Assembly (NCBI GenBank): GCA_016218475.1
Contig: JACREB010000159.1
Location: forward strand, 1 to 34,819
Direction: 5' to 3'
Origin: Nitrosomonadales bacterium
Lineage (GTDB): Bacteria; Pseudomonadota; Gammaproteobacteria; Burkholderiales; Gallionellaceae
Length of the DNA stretch: 34,819 nt
Positions 14,509 to 23,918 of this stretch are shown here, piece after piece. Below the pieces are notes generated by a model. It had not been told where the DNA came from, did not search any database, and was given only the letters and a program-made list of their open reading frames with translations. Within the stretch, counting starts at the first letter, position 1. Each line of letters opens with the position of its first letter. A program made the translations under genes and the position numbers.

Positions 14509-17070
14509 ATGAATAAGAGCACATCATACATATTGCAAGTCAGCCCGAAAATTCCCGCGCGCCTGGCGCGCATCGAGGAGCTTGCGAACAACCTCTGGTA
14601 TAGCTGGGATCGCCGCACCCGCGCGCTGTTCGCGCGCCTGCATCCGGGTTTATGGAAAGCTACCGGGCAGAGCCCGAAGGCGTTTCTGAAGCGTATTGAC
14701 GAGCAACGCCTGCTGGATGCGGCGGAAGATGAGGTGTTCATCGGCAATTTCAACCGCGTGTTGGCGGCATACGACACTTACCATGAGCATCGTTCGCCGC
14801 CGCGCGGCTCGGATTTGCTGCACAAGGACGATCTGGTAGCCTACTTCTGCGCCGAATTCGGTTTTCACGAAAGCCTGCCGATTTATTCGGGCGGCATGGG
14901 CATCCTGGCGGGAGACCACTGCAAGGCGGCGAGCGACCTGCGCCTGCCGTTTGTCGGTGTCGGTTTGTTGTATCGCCAAGGCTATTTCCATCAAACCATA
15001 GATAGCGATGGCAACCAGATTGCCACCAACCACGATTCCCATTTTGAAGACTTGCCGATCATACCTTCCAGGCACGCCGACGGCACCGAAGCCTACACCT
15101 CGGTGGATTTACCCAACCGCAAACTCGATATCAAGATTTGGCAAACCAAAATCGGCCATATCACGCTGTATCTGCTGGATACCAATCTGGAAAGCAACAA
15201 TTTGCACGACCGCGAGATCACCCACCGGTTGTATGGCGGCGACAAAGTCACGCGCATCGAGCAGGAAATCGTGCTCGGTATCGGCGGGGTGCTCGCACTG
15301 CAGGAACTTGGCTTGAAGCCGACGGTGTGGCACATCAACGAAGGGCATGCGGCGTTTCTGGTGCTGGAACGGATCCGCCAAAAGATGGTCGAGGCAGACC
15401 TGGATTTTGCATCCGCGCTCGAATGCGTGGCGGCCAACACCATTTTTACCACGCATACGCCGGTACCGGCCGGGCATGACCATTTCAGCGAAGGCATGGT
15501 GCAAGCCTACTTCGAACATTATTACCCGAAGTTCAAATTGAGCCGCGATGAGTTTCTGGCGCTTGGCCGCACCAGGGATAGCCCGGATTTCAACATGACG
15601 GCGCTGGCCATCCGCGGCACGCGCTTCAATAACGGCGTATCGCGCATCCACGGCGATGTGTCGGCAAAAATTTGCGGCGACATGTGGCCGGAAATCGAGC
15701 ACAAGGAAAACCCGATGACTTACGTCACCAACGGCGTCCATGCGCCGACTTTCCTTGCGACCGAGTGGATCGAATTGCTGGAGCGCCAGCTAGGGTTGGA
15801 ATGGAGCGCCCGCATGAACGACGTGGATTTCTGGGAAGGCGTCGGCCGTATTCCGGATCACTTGTTCTGGAGCGTGCGCCAGACACTGAAGGCCAAAATG
15901 TTGAACATGGTGCGCGAGCGCATCAGCACGCAGCACTTCCGCAACCACGGTTCCGAGGCGCACCTGGACCGCCTGCTCAAGTATGTCAACCCGGAAAACC
16001 CGAACATCCTCACCATCGGCTTTGCCCGCCGTTTTGCGACCTATAAGCGCGCGACCATGCTGTTTGGCGATCTCAATTGGCTGCGGGAAATTCTGAATAA
16101 CCCCGAACGTCCCCTCGTATTTATTTTTGCCGGAAAGGCGCATCCCGCCGACAATCCGGCGCAAGACCTGATCCGCCACATTACGCATATTTCCAAGATG
16201 CCCGAGTTTATCGGCAAGATATTGATGGTGGAAGGTTACGATCTGGCCTTGGCGCGCAAACTGGTTTCGGGCGTGGATGTCTGGCTGAACAACCCGCTGT
16301 ATCCGCTGGAGGCGAGCGGCACCTCCGGCATGAAGGCGGGCATGAATGGCACCATCAACCTGTCGGTTCTGGACGGCTGGTGGGGAGAGAGCTATGACGG
16401 GAAGAATGGCTGGGCGATCAAACCGGTATCGGAATCGCTGGACGAAGAAGCCCGCACGCGCGAAGAAAGCAGCACCCTCTACGAATTGCTGCAAGATCAG
16501 ATCGTGCCGCTATACTACGAGCACGGCAAGATGGGTTTTTCGCCGAACTGGGTGAAGATGTCCAAGCGTTCGATGTCCACCATCATGCCGCGCTTCAACG
16601 CCAAGCGCATGGTGGGCGAATATCTCGCGAAGTGCTACCTGCCGGCAAGCAAGCAGCATCGCCTGTACAGGCAGGATCAATGCGAGAATTCCCGCCTCAT
16701 TGCCGAGTGGAAGGCGCGCGTTCGACATGCGTGGACAGATGTCGCGCCACGCCGCCTGGATGCGGAGCAGAGGGAGATCGTCTACGGCGAATGCCTGCGC
16801 TTTGAAGTAGCCGTCAAGCTGAATGGCCTCCAGCCAACCGATGTGGCCGTGGAGATGCTGCTGAGCTTATCCTCCAAACGCGAGAAATTGCAGAATGCGC
16901 ATCGCTACTGTTTTGAAGATACCGGCACGATGACCGAAGCGGGTGAAAATATATTTTCCCTGGAAATATGCCCGGAACAATGCGGCAAGCTGGAATACCG
17001 CATCCGCGTCTACCCGTACCACGAGATGCTGACCCACCGGTTTGAAATGGGCATGATGCGCTGGCTGTAA
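14509..17070 (+). CDS. glgP: alpha-glucan (glycogen) phosphorylase
   Basis: Releases glucose-1-phosphate from glycogen by phosphorolysis with a pyridoxal-phosphate cofactor (GT35 family). The 853-residue product belongs to the subfamily with an N-terminal DUF3417-type domain (LANNLWYSWDRRTRALFARL) rather than the classical muscle/E. coli type. The core has ERIRQKMVEADLD, FTTHTPVPAGHD and TIGFARRFATYKRA. The cofactor lysine is Lys609 in EASGTSGMKAGMNGT. It stands alone between the tolC operon and ileS; glycogen synthase (glgA) is 9.5 kb downstream. Only a weak AGGG precedes the ATG. Confidence in the family is high. Confidence 0.95.
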   Translation: MNKSTSYILQVSPKIPARLARIEELANNLWYSWDRRTRALFARLHPGLWKATGQSPKAFLKRIDEQRLLDAAEDEVFIGNFNRVLAAYDTYHEHRSPPRGSDLLHKDDLVAYFCAEFGFHESLPIYSGGMGILAGDHCKAASDLRLPFVGVGLLYRQGYFHQTIDSDGNQIATNHDSHFEDLPIIPSRHADGTEAYTSVDLPNRKLDIKIWQTKIGHITLYLLDTNLESNNLHDREITHRLYGGDKVTRIEQEIVLGIGGVLALQELGLKPTVWHINEGHAAFLVLERIRQKMVEADLDFASALECVAANTIFTTHTPVPAGHDHFSEGMVQAYFEHYYPKFKLSRDEFLALGRTRDSPDFNMTALAIRGTRFNNGVSRIHGDVSAKICGDMWPEIEHKENPMTYVTNGVHAPTFLATEWIELLERQLGLEWSARMNDVDFWEGVGRIPDHLFWSVRQTLKAKMLNMVRERISTQHFRNHGSEAHLDRLLKYVNPENPNILTIGFARRFATYKRATMLFGDLNWLREILNNPERPLVFIFAGKAHPADNPAQDLIRHITHISKMPEFIGKILMVEGYDLALARKLVSGVDVWLNNPLYPLEASGTSGMKAGMNGTINLSVLDGWWGESYDGKNGWAIKPVSESLDEEARTREESSTLYELLQDQIVPLYYEHGKMGFSPNWVKMSKRSMSTIMPRFNAKRMVGEYLAKCYLPASKQHRLYRQDQCENSRLIAEWKARVRHAWTDVAPRRLDAEQREIVYGECLRFEVAVKLNGLQPTDVAVEMLLSLSSKREKLQNAHRYCFEDTGTMTEAGENIFSLEICPEQCGKLEYRIRVYPYHEMLTHRFEMGMMRWL

Positions 17071-17132
17071 CAGGCCGTCATGCTGTTCATCGCTCGCTTT
17101 AACCCCATGCAGGCAATCATTGTGTTGCTTCC

Positions 17133-17190
17133 GCAGGTGCGGATTCATTCGCACATAACCTGTTGTTCGTGCGAATGAATTTGCACCTGC
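17133..17190. repeat. 22-bp inverted repeat after glgP
   Basis: Arms 17133-17154 and 17169-17190 match in 20 of 22 positions (GCAGGTGC..ATTCATTCGCAC) around a 14-base loop. The element lies 60 bases after the glgP stop and could terminate its transcript, though no T-run follows. It resembles a GTGCGAAT-type REP. Confidence 0.65.
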
Positions 17191-17213
17191 AAACCCGTCA
17201 ACTGCGTTTTCCA

Positions 17214-17247
17214 GGATGACAGAATTTTTGGGATGACAGGATTTTTG
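17214..17247 (+). repeat. 17-bp tandem duplication upstream of ileS
   Basis: GGATGACAGAATTTTTG is followed at once by GGATGACAGGATTTTTG (16 of 17 identical). It lies 24 bases before the ileS start. Confidence 0.75.
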
Positions 17248-17270
17248 ATAGATTTTGTTTTGGAATAAAA

Positions 17271-20216
17271 ATGACCGACTACAAGAACACCCTGAATTTA
17301 CCCGATACCCCGTTTCCGATGCGCGGCGACCTCGCGAAGCGCGAGCCGCAGATGGTGGCTCGCTGGCAGGCGCAGCAGCGCTACCGGAAAATCCGCGCGG
17401 CCAAACACGGCAAGCAGAGATTCATCCTGCACGACGGCCCGCCGTATGCGAACGGCGACATCCACATCGGCCACGCGGTGAACAAGATACTCAAGGACAT
17501 TATCGTCAAATCGAAAACCTTGGCCGGATTCGATGCGCCCTATGTGCCGGGCTGGGACTGCCACGGCCTGCCGATCGAGTTGCAGGTGGAGAAGAAACAC
17601 GGCAAGGCGATTCCGCCCGCGCAGTTCCGCGAGCTGTGCCGCGCTTATGCCAAAGAGCAGATCGAGAGGCAGAAGAAAGACTTTATCCGGCTCGGCATAC
17701 TGGGTGACTGGGATCATCCGTACCTGACGATGGATTTCAGGACCGAGGCCGACATCATGCGCGCGCTCGGAACCATCCACGAGCGCGGCTACCTGTATCA
17801 GGGGCGCAAGCCGGTGAACTGGTGCCTGGATTGCCAGTCGGCATTGGCCGAGGCCGAAGTGGAATACGAGGATAAGACTTCGCCCGTGATCGACGTGGGT
17901 TTCGAGGTCAAGGACAGACACGCGCTGGAAAAGGCGTTCGGTGTGTCGTTGCCGGGTGATGCCAGGGTATATGCGGTGATATGGACCACCACACCGTGGA
18001 CGCTTCCGGCCAATCAGGCGGTCTGCGTACACCCGGAGCATACATACAACTTGCTCAAGTCTGATCGCGGATATTTGATATTGGCAAAAGAGCTTGTTTT
18101 GGGCTGGGCTATGCGCCTCGATTTGACGGTAGATGTTGCCGCCAGTTGTACGGGTGCGGCTTTGGAAATGCTATCGCTGCAACATCCATTCCATGACCGC
18201 ATCGTGCCGATCATCTGCGGCGAGCATGTCACGCTGGAAGCGGGTACCGGGCTGGTGCATACCGCACCGGCGCACGGCTTGGACGATTATTTTATAGGGC
18301 AAAAATATGACCTGCCGACCGATAACCCGGTCGGCGACGATGGCAAGTTTATCGCCAGCACGCCACTGGTTGGTGGCTTATTCGTGTGGAAAGCCAACGA
18401 TGTGGTGATCGGCGCATTGCAAGCCAGCGGCCATTTATTGCACCTGGAAAAAGTGCAGCACAGCTATCCGCATTGCTGGCGGCACAAGACGCCGATCATT
18501 TTCCGCTCCACGCCGCAGTGGTTCATCGGGATGGATTCCAGAGGACAGAGGACAGAGGACATAACCAGCGACTTGGCTGTCGTTTCTGGACAGCCTAGTC
18601 GAATGGCTAGTAGTTCCACCAGAGGACAGAATCAGGCACAATCAGCGGCGGACGAATTAGTGCAGGAAAAGCGCGAACATGGTGCGATTCATGCGCAGCC
18701 TGTTGGCGCAAGCTTGCGCGATCTTGCCAATCAAGCGGTCGAGGCTACTCAGTTCTATCCGGCATGGGGAAAGGCGCGCCTCGAAGCGATGATCAAAAAC
18801 CGCCCGGACTGGTGCGTGTCGCGCCAGCGCAACTGGGGTGTGCCGATGCCGTTTTTCGTGCATCGCGAAACGATGCAACTCCATCCGCGCACGCCGGAAT
18901 TGCTGGAGCAGGTCGCGCAGCTTGTCGAGCAGGATGGCATCGAGGCGTGGTTCGACCTGAACTCGGTGGATATGCTGGGCGAGGAGGCGGCGCACTACAG
19001 GAAACTCACCGACACGCTGGACGTGTGGTTCGACTCCGGCGTCACCCATGCGTCCGTGTTGCAGCGCCGCGCGGATTTGCATTCGGGCTCAGATCATCTG
19101 GCAGACCTGTACCTGGAAGGCTCGGACCAGCATCGCGGCTGGTTCCAGTCGTCGCTGCTGACCGGCTGCGCGATCAATGGTCACGCGCCTTTCAAGGCCT
19201 TGCTGACGCACGGCTTCGTCGTGGATGGGCACGGCCACAAGATGAGCAAGTCCAAGGGCAACGTGATCGCCCCGCAGAAGGTGCTCGACACGCTCGGCGC
19301 CGACATCCTGCGCCTGTGGGCGGCCCTGACCGACTACTCCGGCGAACTGACCATCTCCGACGAAATCCTCAAGCGCGTGGTGGAAAGCTACCGGCGCATC
19401 CGCAACACATTGCGCTTCCTGCTGGCCAATATTTCGGATTTTGACCCGCAACGGCATGCCTTGCCCGTGGAGCAATGGCTGGAAATCGACCGCTATGCGC
19501 TGGTGCTGGTTAAAAATTTGCAGGATGAACTCGTTGCGGATTATGCGCGCTATGAATTTCATCTGATCGCACAAAAATTGCAGACTTTCTGCTCAGAGGA
19601 TATGGGCGGTTTCTATCTCGATATTCTGAAAGACCGTCTGTACACCGCCGGGGAAAATTCCGCAGCACGCCGTTCCGCGCAGAATGCGCTGTATCACATC
19701 ACCCACAGCCTGGTGCGCCTGATGGCGCCGATACTCAGCTTCACCGCGGAGGAGGTGTATGAGGTATTGGGCGGCAGGGATGATGCGAGCGTGTTTGAAC
19801 AAGAATGGTATGAACTGCCCCAACACGGACTCGGCGCATCAACTGTGAGTGATTGGTTTGAGATTCGCAGAGACAGAGAATATGCGAATAAGCAGATTGA
19901 AGAATTACGCTCGGAGAGGAAGTTGGGTTCACCCTTGCAGGCGGAGCTGAAAATTCGCGCTTGTATGTCGCGTTATGACAGATTGGCCAGGCTTGGCGAC
20001 GATTTGAAATTTGTTTTTATCACCTCGAAAGTTTCCCTGGAGAAAGCTAGCAACATTGCGGCTGAAGGTATTGAAGTCACGCCCAGCGCCCACACCAAAT
20101 GCGAACGTTGCTGGCACTACCGCGCTGACGTGGGCAGCGATGCCAATCATCCGGCGCTATGCGGCCGTTGCGTGAGCAACCTGTTCGGTAGCGGCGAGGC
20201 ACGGAAATATGCTTAA
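17271..20216 (+). CDS. ileS: isoleucyl-tRNA synthetase with an in-frame repeat insertion
   Basis: Charges tRNA-Ile with isoleucine and edits misactivated valine. The 981-residue product is about 43 longer than E. coli IleRS (938). The HIGH motif is at residues 65-68, KMSKS at 657-661, and the C-terminal zinc site is CERCWHY to CGRC. The extra length lies between WFIGMD (residue 422) and LRDL (482), before [16 protein letters not shown]. coli has only a short linker there. The insertion includes three AGAGGAC units, a B palindrome and a fourth unit (18540-18627), then about 28 further extra residues. All key catalytic motifs are intact and the frame is open, so the enzyme is presumably functional. 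GGA lies seven bases before the ATG. It overlaps lspA by eight bases. Confidence 0.97.
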   Translation: MTDYKNTLNLPDTPFPMRGDLAKREPQMVARWQAQQRYRKIRAAKHGKQRFILHDGPPYANGDIHIGHAVNKILKDIIVKSKTLAGFDAPYVPGWDCHGLPIELQVEKKHGKAIPPAQFRELCRAYAKEQIERQKKDFIRLGILGDWDHPYLTMDFRTEADIMRALGTIHERGYLYQGRKPVNWCLDCQSALAEAEVEYEDKTSPVIDVGFEVKDRHALEKAFGVSLPGDARVYAVIWTTTPWTLPANQAVCVHPEHTYNLLKSDRGYLILAKELVLGWAMRLDLTVDVAASCTGAALEMLSLQHPFHDRIVPIICGEHVTLEAGTGLVHTAPAHGLDDYFIGQKYDLPTDNPVGDDGKFIASTPLVGGLFVWKANDVVIGALQASGHLLHLEKVQHSYPHCWRHKTPIIFRSTPQWFIGMDSRGQRTEDITSDLAVVSGQPSRMASSSTRGQNQAQSAADELVQEKREHGAIHAQPVGASLRDLANQAVEATQFYPAWGKARLEAMIKNRPDWCVSRQRNWGVPMPFFVHRETMQLHPRTPELLEQVAQLVEQDGIEAWFDLNSVDMLGEEAAHYRKLTDTLDVWFDSGVTHASVLQRRADLHSGSDHLADLYLEGSDQHRGWFQSSLLTGCAINGHAPFKALLTHGFVVDGHGHKMSKSKGNVIAPQKVLDTLGADILRLWAALTDYSGELTISDEILKRVVESYRRIRNTLRFLLANISDFDPQRHALPVEQWLEIDRYALVLVKNLQDELVADYARYEFHLIAQKLQTFCSEDMGGFYLDILKDRLYTAGENSAARRSAQNALYHITHSLVRLMAPILSFTAEEVYEVLGGRDDASVFEQEWYELPQHGLGASTVSDWFEIRRDREYANKQIEELRSERKLGSPLQAELKIRACMSRYDRLARLGDDLKFVFITSKVSLEKASNIAAEGIEVTPSAHTKCERCWHYRADVGSDANHPALCGRCVSNLFGSGEARKYA
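18540..18627 (-). repeat. REP-like palindrome B copy 2 inside an AGAGGAC array, within ileS
   Basis: AGAGGAC units occupy 18540-18560 (three) and 18621-18627 (one). Between them lies a 60-bp block with B in reverse orientation: ATAACCAGCGACTTGGCTGT at its left end, arms 18569-18581 and 18589-18601 (12 of 13 paired), and GGCTAGTAGTT at its right end. Sixty bases equal 20 codons, so the frame is kept. The translation includes [11 protein letters not shown] and [12 protein letters not shown]. Confidence 0.85.
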
Positions 20217-20685
20217 TCGCTGGCTGTGGCTGAGCGCCTTGGTGATCGTGCTCGACCAGTTGAGCAAGGCGTGGATCACCAATTATTTTGCCTATGGCGA
20301 AAATCTTTATGTACTCAGCGTGTTCAATCTGGTGCTGGTGCATAACACCGGTGCGGCGTTCAGCTTTCTCAGCGATGCGGGCGGGGTACAGCGCTGGCTG
20401 TTCGGCATCATCGCAGTCGTCGCATCGGTATGGATCGTCTCGCTGCTGCGCAGGCACGCTACCCAACTCCTGTTTTCCCTGGCGCTGAGCCTGATCCTCG
20501 GCGGCGCATTGGGCAACCTGATCGACCGTATCGCCTACGGCTATGTGATCGATTTTTTGCACTTCCACTGGGATGAGCATTACTTTCCGGCCTTCAATGT
20601 CGCCGATTCCGCGATTACGTGCGGCGCGTTTTTATTGATTCTGGACAGTTTTACGGGGAAAAAGCATGGATCTGCTGCTGGCTAA
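20209..20685 (+). CDS. lspA: lipoprotein signal peptidase (signal peptidase II)
   Basis: Membrane aspartic protease that cleaves the signal peptide of prolipoproteins after lipidation. The 158-residue product has four hydrophobic segments and the family motifs [28 protein letters not shown] and [11 protein letters not shown]. The catalytic pair is Asp106 and Asp133. ATG 20209 overlaps the ileS stop by eight bases, and the C-terminus overlaps ispH by 20 bases. ileS-lspA-ispH is a common proteobacterial order and indicates one transcript. Confidence 0.96.
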   Translation: MLNRWLWLSALVIVLDQLSKAWITNYFAYGENLYVLSVFNLVLVHNTGAAFSFLSDAGGVQRWLFGIIAVVASVWIVSLLRRHATQLLFSLALSLILGGALGNLIDRIAYGYVIDFLHFHWDEHYFPAFNVADSAITCGAFLLILDSFTGKKHGSAAG

Positions 20686-21589
20686 TCCGCGCGGCTTCTG
20701 CGCCGGGGTAGATCGCGCCATTACCATCGTCGAGCGAGCGCTGGCTTTGCACGGCGAGCCGATTTATGTGCGCCACGAGGTGGTGCACAACAAATTCGTG
20801 GTGGACGGTTTGCGCCGGAAAGGCGCAATATTCATCGAGAAACTGTCCGATGTGCCCCACGGCAGTATCCTGGTTTTCAGCGCGCATGGCGTGCCGCAGC
20901 AGGTGCGCCGCGAGGCCGAAGCGCGCGGGCTGACGGTGTTCGATGCGACTTGCCCGCTGGTGACCAAAATACACATCGAAGTGTCGCGGCTGCGCAAGCG
21001 GGGCAAGGAAATCATCATGATCGGACATGCCGGGCATCCGGAAGTGGAGGGCACGATGGGGCAAAGTGAGGGAGGCATGTATCTGGTCGAGTCGCCCGAT
21101 CAGGTTGCCGGTCTCAAGGTAACCGATGAAAATAATCTCGCTTTTGTCACGCAAACCACCTTGTCTGTCGACGATGCAAGCAGCATTGTCGCCGCGCTCA
21201 AGAAACGTTTTCCGCTCATCACCGGCCCCAGGAAAAATGACATCTGCTATGCCACGCAAAACCGTCAGGATGCGGTCAAGTTGCTGGTCGGGCAATGCGA
21301 CGTCGTGGTTGTGGTGGGCTCGTTGAGCAGCTCAAATTCCAACCGGCTGCGCGAAGTCGCGGCGAAGGCCGGCGTGCCGGCCTATCTGGTGGATGATGCC
21401 GATGTGCTGCGGCCTGAATGGTTTGCCGGAAAATTGCATATCGGCGTCAGCGCGGGTGCATCCGCCCCGGAGCTGTTGGTGCAAGGCGTGGTTGCGCGCC
21501 TGCGCGAGATGGGTGTGGGCAGCGCCATCGAGCTGCAAGGCATCCGGGAAAACGTCGTATTCCCGCTGCCTAAGGCGTTGCAACGGTGA
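20666..21589 (+). CDS. ispH: 4-hydroxy-3-methylbut-2-enyl diphosphate reductase
   Basis: Last enzyme of the MEP isoprenoid pathway, reducing HMBPP to IPP and DMAPP with a [4Fe-4S] cluster. The 307-residue product has the three cluster cysteines Cys12 (NPRGFCAG), Cys96 (DATCPLV) and Cys194 ([10 protein letters not shown]). It also has the catalytic glutamate motif [11 protein letters not shown] and SSSNSNRL for substrate diphosphate. GGGGA precedes the ATG within the overlapping 3' end of lspA. The gene ends 54 bases before tRNA-Thr. Confidence 0.97.
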   Translation: MDLLLANPRGFCAGVDRAITIVERALALHGEPIYVRHEVVHNKFVVDGLRRKGAIFIEKLSDVPHGSILVFSAHGVPQQVRREAEARGLTVFDATCPLVTKIHIEVSRLRKRGKEIIMIGHAGHPEVEGTMGQSEGGMYLVESPDQVAGLKVTDENNLAFVTQTTLSVDDASSIVAALKKRFPLITGPRKNDICYATQNRQDAVKLLVGQCDVVVVVGSLSSSNSNRLREVAAKAGVPAYLVDDADVLRPEWFAGKLHIGVSAGASAPELLVQGVVARLREMGVGSAIELQGIRENVVFPLPKALQR

Positions 21590-21624
21590 ACACCATTGAG
21601 GTTCCTTTGTTGTAGCGTGTTCTC

Positions 21625-21630
21625 TATAAT
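21625..21630 (+). promoter_or_regulatory. -10 box of tRNA-Thr
   Basis: TATAAT lies 14 bases before the mature tRNA 5' end and is followed by a GC-rich discriminator (CGCACC) typical of stable-RNA promoters. The -35 region (near 21602-21607, TTCCTT) is weak. Confidence 0.5.
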
Positions 21631-21643
21631 CGCACCTGTTTAT

Positions 21644-21719
21644 GCTGGAGTAGCTCAGTTGGTAGAGCAACGCACTCGTAACGCGTAGGTCGGAGGTTCG
21701 ATTCCTCTCTCCAGCACCA
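21644..21719 (+). tRNA. tRNA-Thr, anticodon CGT
   Basis: A 76-nt cloverleaf. The acceptor stem GCTGGAG/CTCCAGC is perfect and CCA is encoded. The D arm is GCTCAGTTGGTAGAGC, the anticodon loop CTCGTAA with CGT at 21677-21679 (reads ACG), and the T arm GGAGGTTCGATTCCTCT has one G-U pair. The anticodon stem ACGCA/CGCGT has an A-C mismatch at the loop-closing 31-39 pair. Confidence 0.95.
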
Positions 21720-21724
21720 TCCGG

Positions 21725-21749
21725 ATCAGGGTTGAAGGCGCGCCCTGAT
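21725..21749 (+). terminator. hairpin after tRNA-Thr
   Basis: ATCAGGG and CCCTGAT pair perfectly across an 11-base loop, starting five bases after the CCA end. There is no T-run, so factor-independent termination is uncertain. Confidence 0.35.
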
Positions 21750-21790
21750 TGCCCTGTCAGCATGGCTGACCCAGCACTTTGGGAATTTGC

Positions 21791-22963
21791 ATGACACTTT
21801 CTCGGCAACGTGAACAAAACCGCCTTTTGAAATACCTCTCTTATCTCGCAGTTCTGCTATTGCTGGCAGCGGCAGCCTGGCATTTCACGCGTCCCGAGCC
21901 GGTTCGCGTGCAGTTGGCCAATGCCGGGCGCGGGACGGTGGAGGCGACGGTGAGCAATACCCGCGCGGGCACGGTCAAGGCGTGCCGCCGCGCCAAACTG
22001 GCGCCACCGGCGGGCGGGCAGATCGCGCGCCTGCTGGTGAGAAAGGGCGAGCGGGTCAAGGCCAACCAGATATTGCTGGAATTGTGGGACGACGATTTGC
22101 AGGCGCAGGCGCGGCTCGCGGAGCAGCAACTCAATACGGCGAACACGCGCGTCGATGAGGTATGCACCGTCGCGGAAATGAGCAGCAAGGAAGCGGTGAG
22201 GGCGAGGCAGTTGCGCGAGCGCGGGTTTATTTCGGCGGAAGGGCTGGAGCGCGCCGAGGCGGACGCGAAGGCCAAGCAGGCTTCCTGCACGGCGGCGCGC
22301 AGCGAGATAGCGCAAAGCCGTTCGCGCATCGACGCGGCTCATGCCGGTTTGCGGCGCATGATCCTGCGCGCGCCGTTCGCCGGCATCGTGGCCGACATCA
22401 GCGGCGAACTGGGCGAATATGCCACACCTTCGCCGCCCGGCATCCCGACCCCGCCCGCAATCGACCTGATCGACGACCGCTGCATGTTCGTCAGCGCGCC
22501 GATCGACGAGGTGGACGCGGCCAACATCAAGGTCGGGCAGGCGAGCCGCATCACGCTGGACGCGGTCAAGGGCAAGTCGTTCCCCGGCAAGGTCAAGCGC
22601 GTCGCGCCGTATGTGCTTGAGATGGAGAAACAGGCGCGCACCGTCGAAGTGGAGGTGGAATTCGTCGAGCTGCCCACGGCGGAAAATCTGCTGGTCGGTT
22701 ACAGCGCCGATGTCGAGATCGTGCATGCCTCCCATGAAAAAGTGCTGCGCATCCCCACACAAACCTTGCTGGAAGGCAAGCGCGTGCTGCTTTTCAGGCC
22801 AACCGACGGTGCGCTGGAAGAACGGGTGGTGACGACCGGTCTTGCCAATTGGGAATACACCGAGATCGTCTCCGGGCTGAACGAAGGCGAACGCATCGTG
22901 ATGTCGCTCGACAAGGAAGGTGTGAAGGCAGGTGTACGCGTGCAGCCGGAAGTTGTGAAGTGA
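21791..22963 (+). CDS. HlyD/MacA-like periplasmic adaptor of a second exporter
   Basis: Membrane fusion protein of 390 residues. It has an N-terminal membrane anchor (about 14-34, LSYLAVLLLLAAAAW), a first lipoyl half (LAPPAGGQIARLLVRKGERV), a coiled hairpin of about 100 residues, a second lipoyl half (LRAPFAGIVADISGELGEYA) and a beta-barrel with VGQASRITLDAVKGKSFPGK. It couples the ABC proteins encoded next to an unlinked outer-membrane channel, possibly the TolC at 12532. GGGA lies seven bases before ATG 21791; the frame extends four codons upstream from a TTG. The gap to the ATPase gene (223 bp) is filled with repeats. Confidence 0.9.
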   Translation: MTLSRQREQNRLLKYLSYLAVLLLLAAAAWHFTRPEPVRVQLANAGRGTVEATVSNTRAGTVKACRRAKLAPPAGGQIARLLVRKGERVKANQILLELWDDDLQAQARLAEQQLNTANTRVDEVCTVAEMSSKEAVRARQLRERGFISAEGLERAEADAKAKQASCTAARSEIAQSRSRIDAAHAGLRRMILRAPFAGIVADISGELGEYATPSPPGIPTPPAIDLIDDRCMFVSAPIDEVDAANIKVGQASRITLDAVKGKSFPGKVKRVAPYVLEMEKQARTVEVEVEFVELPTAENLLVGYSADVEIVHASHEKVLRIPTQTLLEGKRVLLFRPTDGALEERVVTTGLANWEYTEIVSGLNEGERIVMSLDKEGVKAGVRVQPEVVK

Positions 22964-22998
22964 AACGTGAAGCCGTGGAAGGTGAAACGTCAAAACAA

Positions 22999-23134
22999 AC
23001 CCCCTCCCGGCCTCCCCTTGTCAGGGGAGGAGCTATCTGCTTCCCCCCTGATAAAACTACTAGCCATTCGACTTGGCTATCAAAAGACGATAACCAAGTC
23101 GCTGGTTATGACAAGGGGGGATTGAGGGGGGTTG
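22999..23134. repeat. F-type repeat copy 2 enclosing B
   Basis: CCCCTCCCGGCCTCCCCTTG and CAGGGGAGG on the left and GACAAGGGGGG plus GAGGGGGG on the right bracket REP-like B copy 3. Outside it, GTGAAACG-like units at about 22966-22990 face TTTCACCTTTCAC units at 23153-23170 in inverted orientation. Confidence 0.6.
23049..23110 (+). repeat. REP-like palindrome B, copy 3
   Basis: Begins TGATAAAACTACTAGCC and ends GCTGGTTATG. The arms CGACTTGGCTATC and GATAACCAAGTCG pair in 12 of 13 positions around a short A-rich loop. It lies between the adaptor and ATPase genes of the second exporter, within the F-type repeat. Confidence 0.8.
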
Positions 23135-23186
23135 ATTTTGATGTCTCCCATTTCACCTTTCACCTTTCACGCACCTTCTTCGCAAA

Positions 23187-23918
23187 ATGATCCGACTGGA
23201 GAATGTCAGCCGCATCTTCGCCGTCGGCGACCAGCAGGTCGCCGCATTGCGCGGCATCGACCTGAATATTGCGGCGGGCGATTATGTCTCGATCATGGGG
23301 CCGTCCGGCTCCGGAAAATCCACGTTGCTCAATCTGATCGGCCTGCTGGATCGCCCGAGCTCCGGCACTTACCGGCTGGATGGCGGCGACGTCACCGACT
23401 TGTCCGACGAGCAGCAGGCCAAAGTGCGCAGCGAAAAAGTCGGCTTCGTGTTCCAGGCGTTTCATCTGGTGCCGCGCCTGACTGCCGCGATGAACATCGA
23501 ACTGCCGCTGATTCTGGCAGGGATTCCGGCCGATGAGCGCAAGGCGCGCGTGGAGGAGTTGATGGAAAATTACGGGCTGACGGATCGCGCCGATCATCGC
23601 CCCGACCAGCTTTCCGGCGGGCAGCGCCAGCGCGTGGCGATCGCGCGCGCGACCAGCATGCGCCCGACGGTGTTGCTGGCCGACGAGCCGACCGGCAATC
23701 TCGACCAGGCCACCGGCAAGGAGGTGATGAATCTGCTCGAACAACTCGTCGCGCAACAGGTCACGCTGATTGTCGTGACCCACGACCCGATCATCGGCGG
23801 GCGTGCGGCGCGGCAGGTACGCATGGTGGATGGGCAGATTACCGGTGAGACCGGACAATTTGTAGGGCGGGCTATGCCCGCCGAAACGGAACGTCGGGCG
23901 GAGCCCGACTTACGATGA
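23187..23918 (+). CDS. ABC transporter ATPase of the second MacAB-like exporter
   Basis: ATPase of 243 residues with Walker [11 protein letters not shown]-loop [13 protein letters not shown], signature [14 protein letters not shown], Walker [12 protein letters not shown] and H-loop VVTHD. The normal fold ends near [13 protein letters not shown]. Residues 226-243 ([18 protein letters not shown]) are encoded by a GTAGG-type REP read in frame. The stop overlaps the permease ATG (ATGA). No Shine-Dalgarno is evident at ATG 23187. It pairs with the adaptor at 21791 and the permease at 23915. Confidence 0.93.
   Translation: MIRLENVSRIFAVGDQQVAALRGIDLNIAAGDYVSIMGPSGSGKSTLLNLIGLLDRPSSGTYRLDGGDVTDLSDEQQAKVRSEKVGFVFQAFHLVPRLTAAMNIELPLILAGIPADERKARVEELMENYGLTDRADHRPDQLSGGQRQRVAIARATSMRPTVLLADEPTGNLDQATGKEVMNLLEQLVAQQVTLIVVTHDPIIGGRAARQVRMVDGQITGETGQFVGRAMPAETERRAEPDLR
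23862..23913 (+). repeat. GTAGG-type REP forming the ATPase C-terminus
   Basis: Two hairpins, GGCGGGCTATGCCCGCC and GTCGGGCGGAGCCCGAC, lie within GTAGG...TTAC ends. The element is wholly inside the coding sequence, up to two bases before the overlapping start codon of the permease. Confidence 0.75.
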
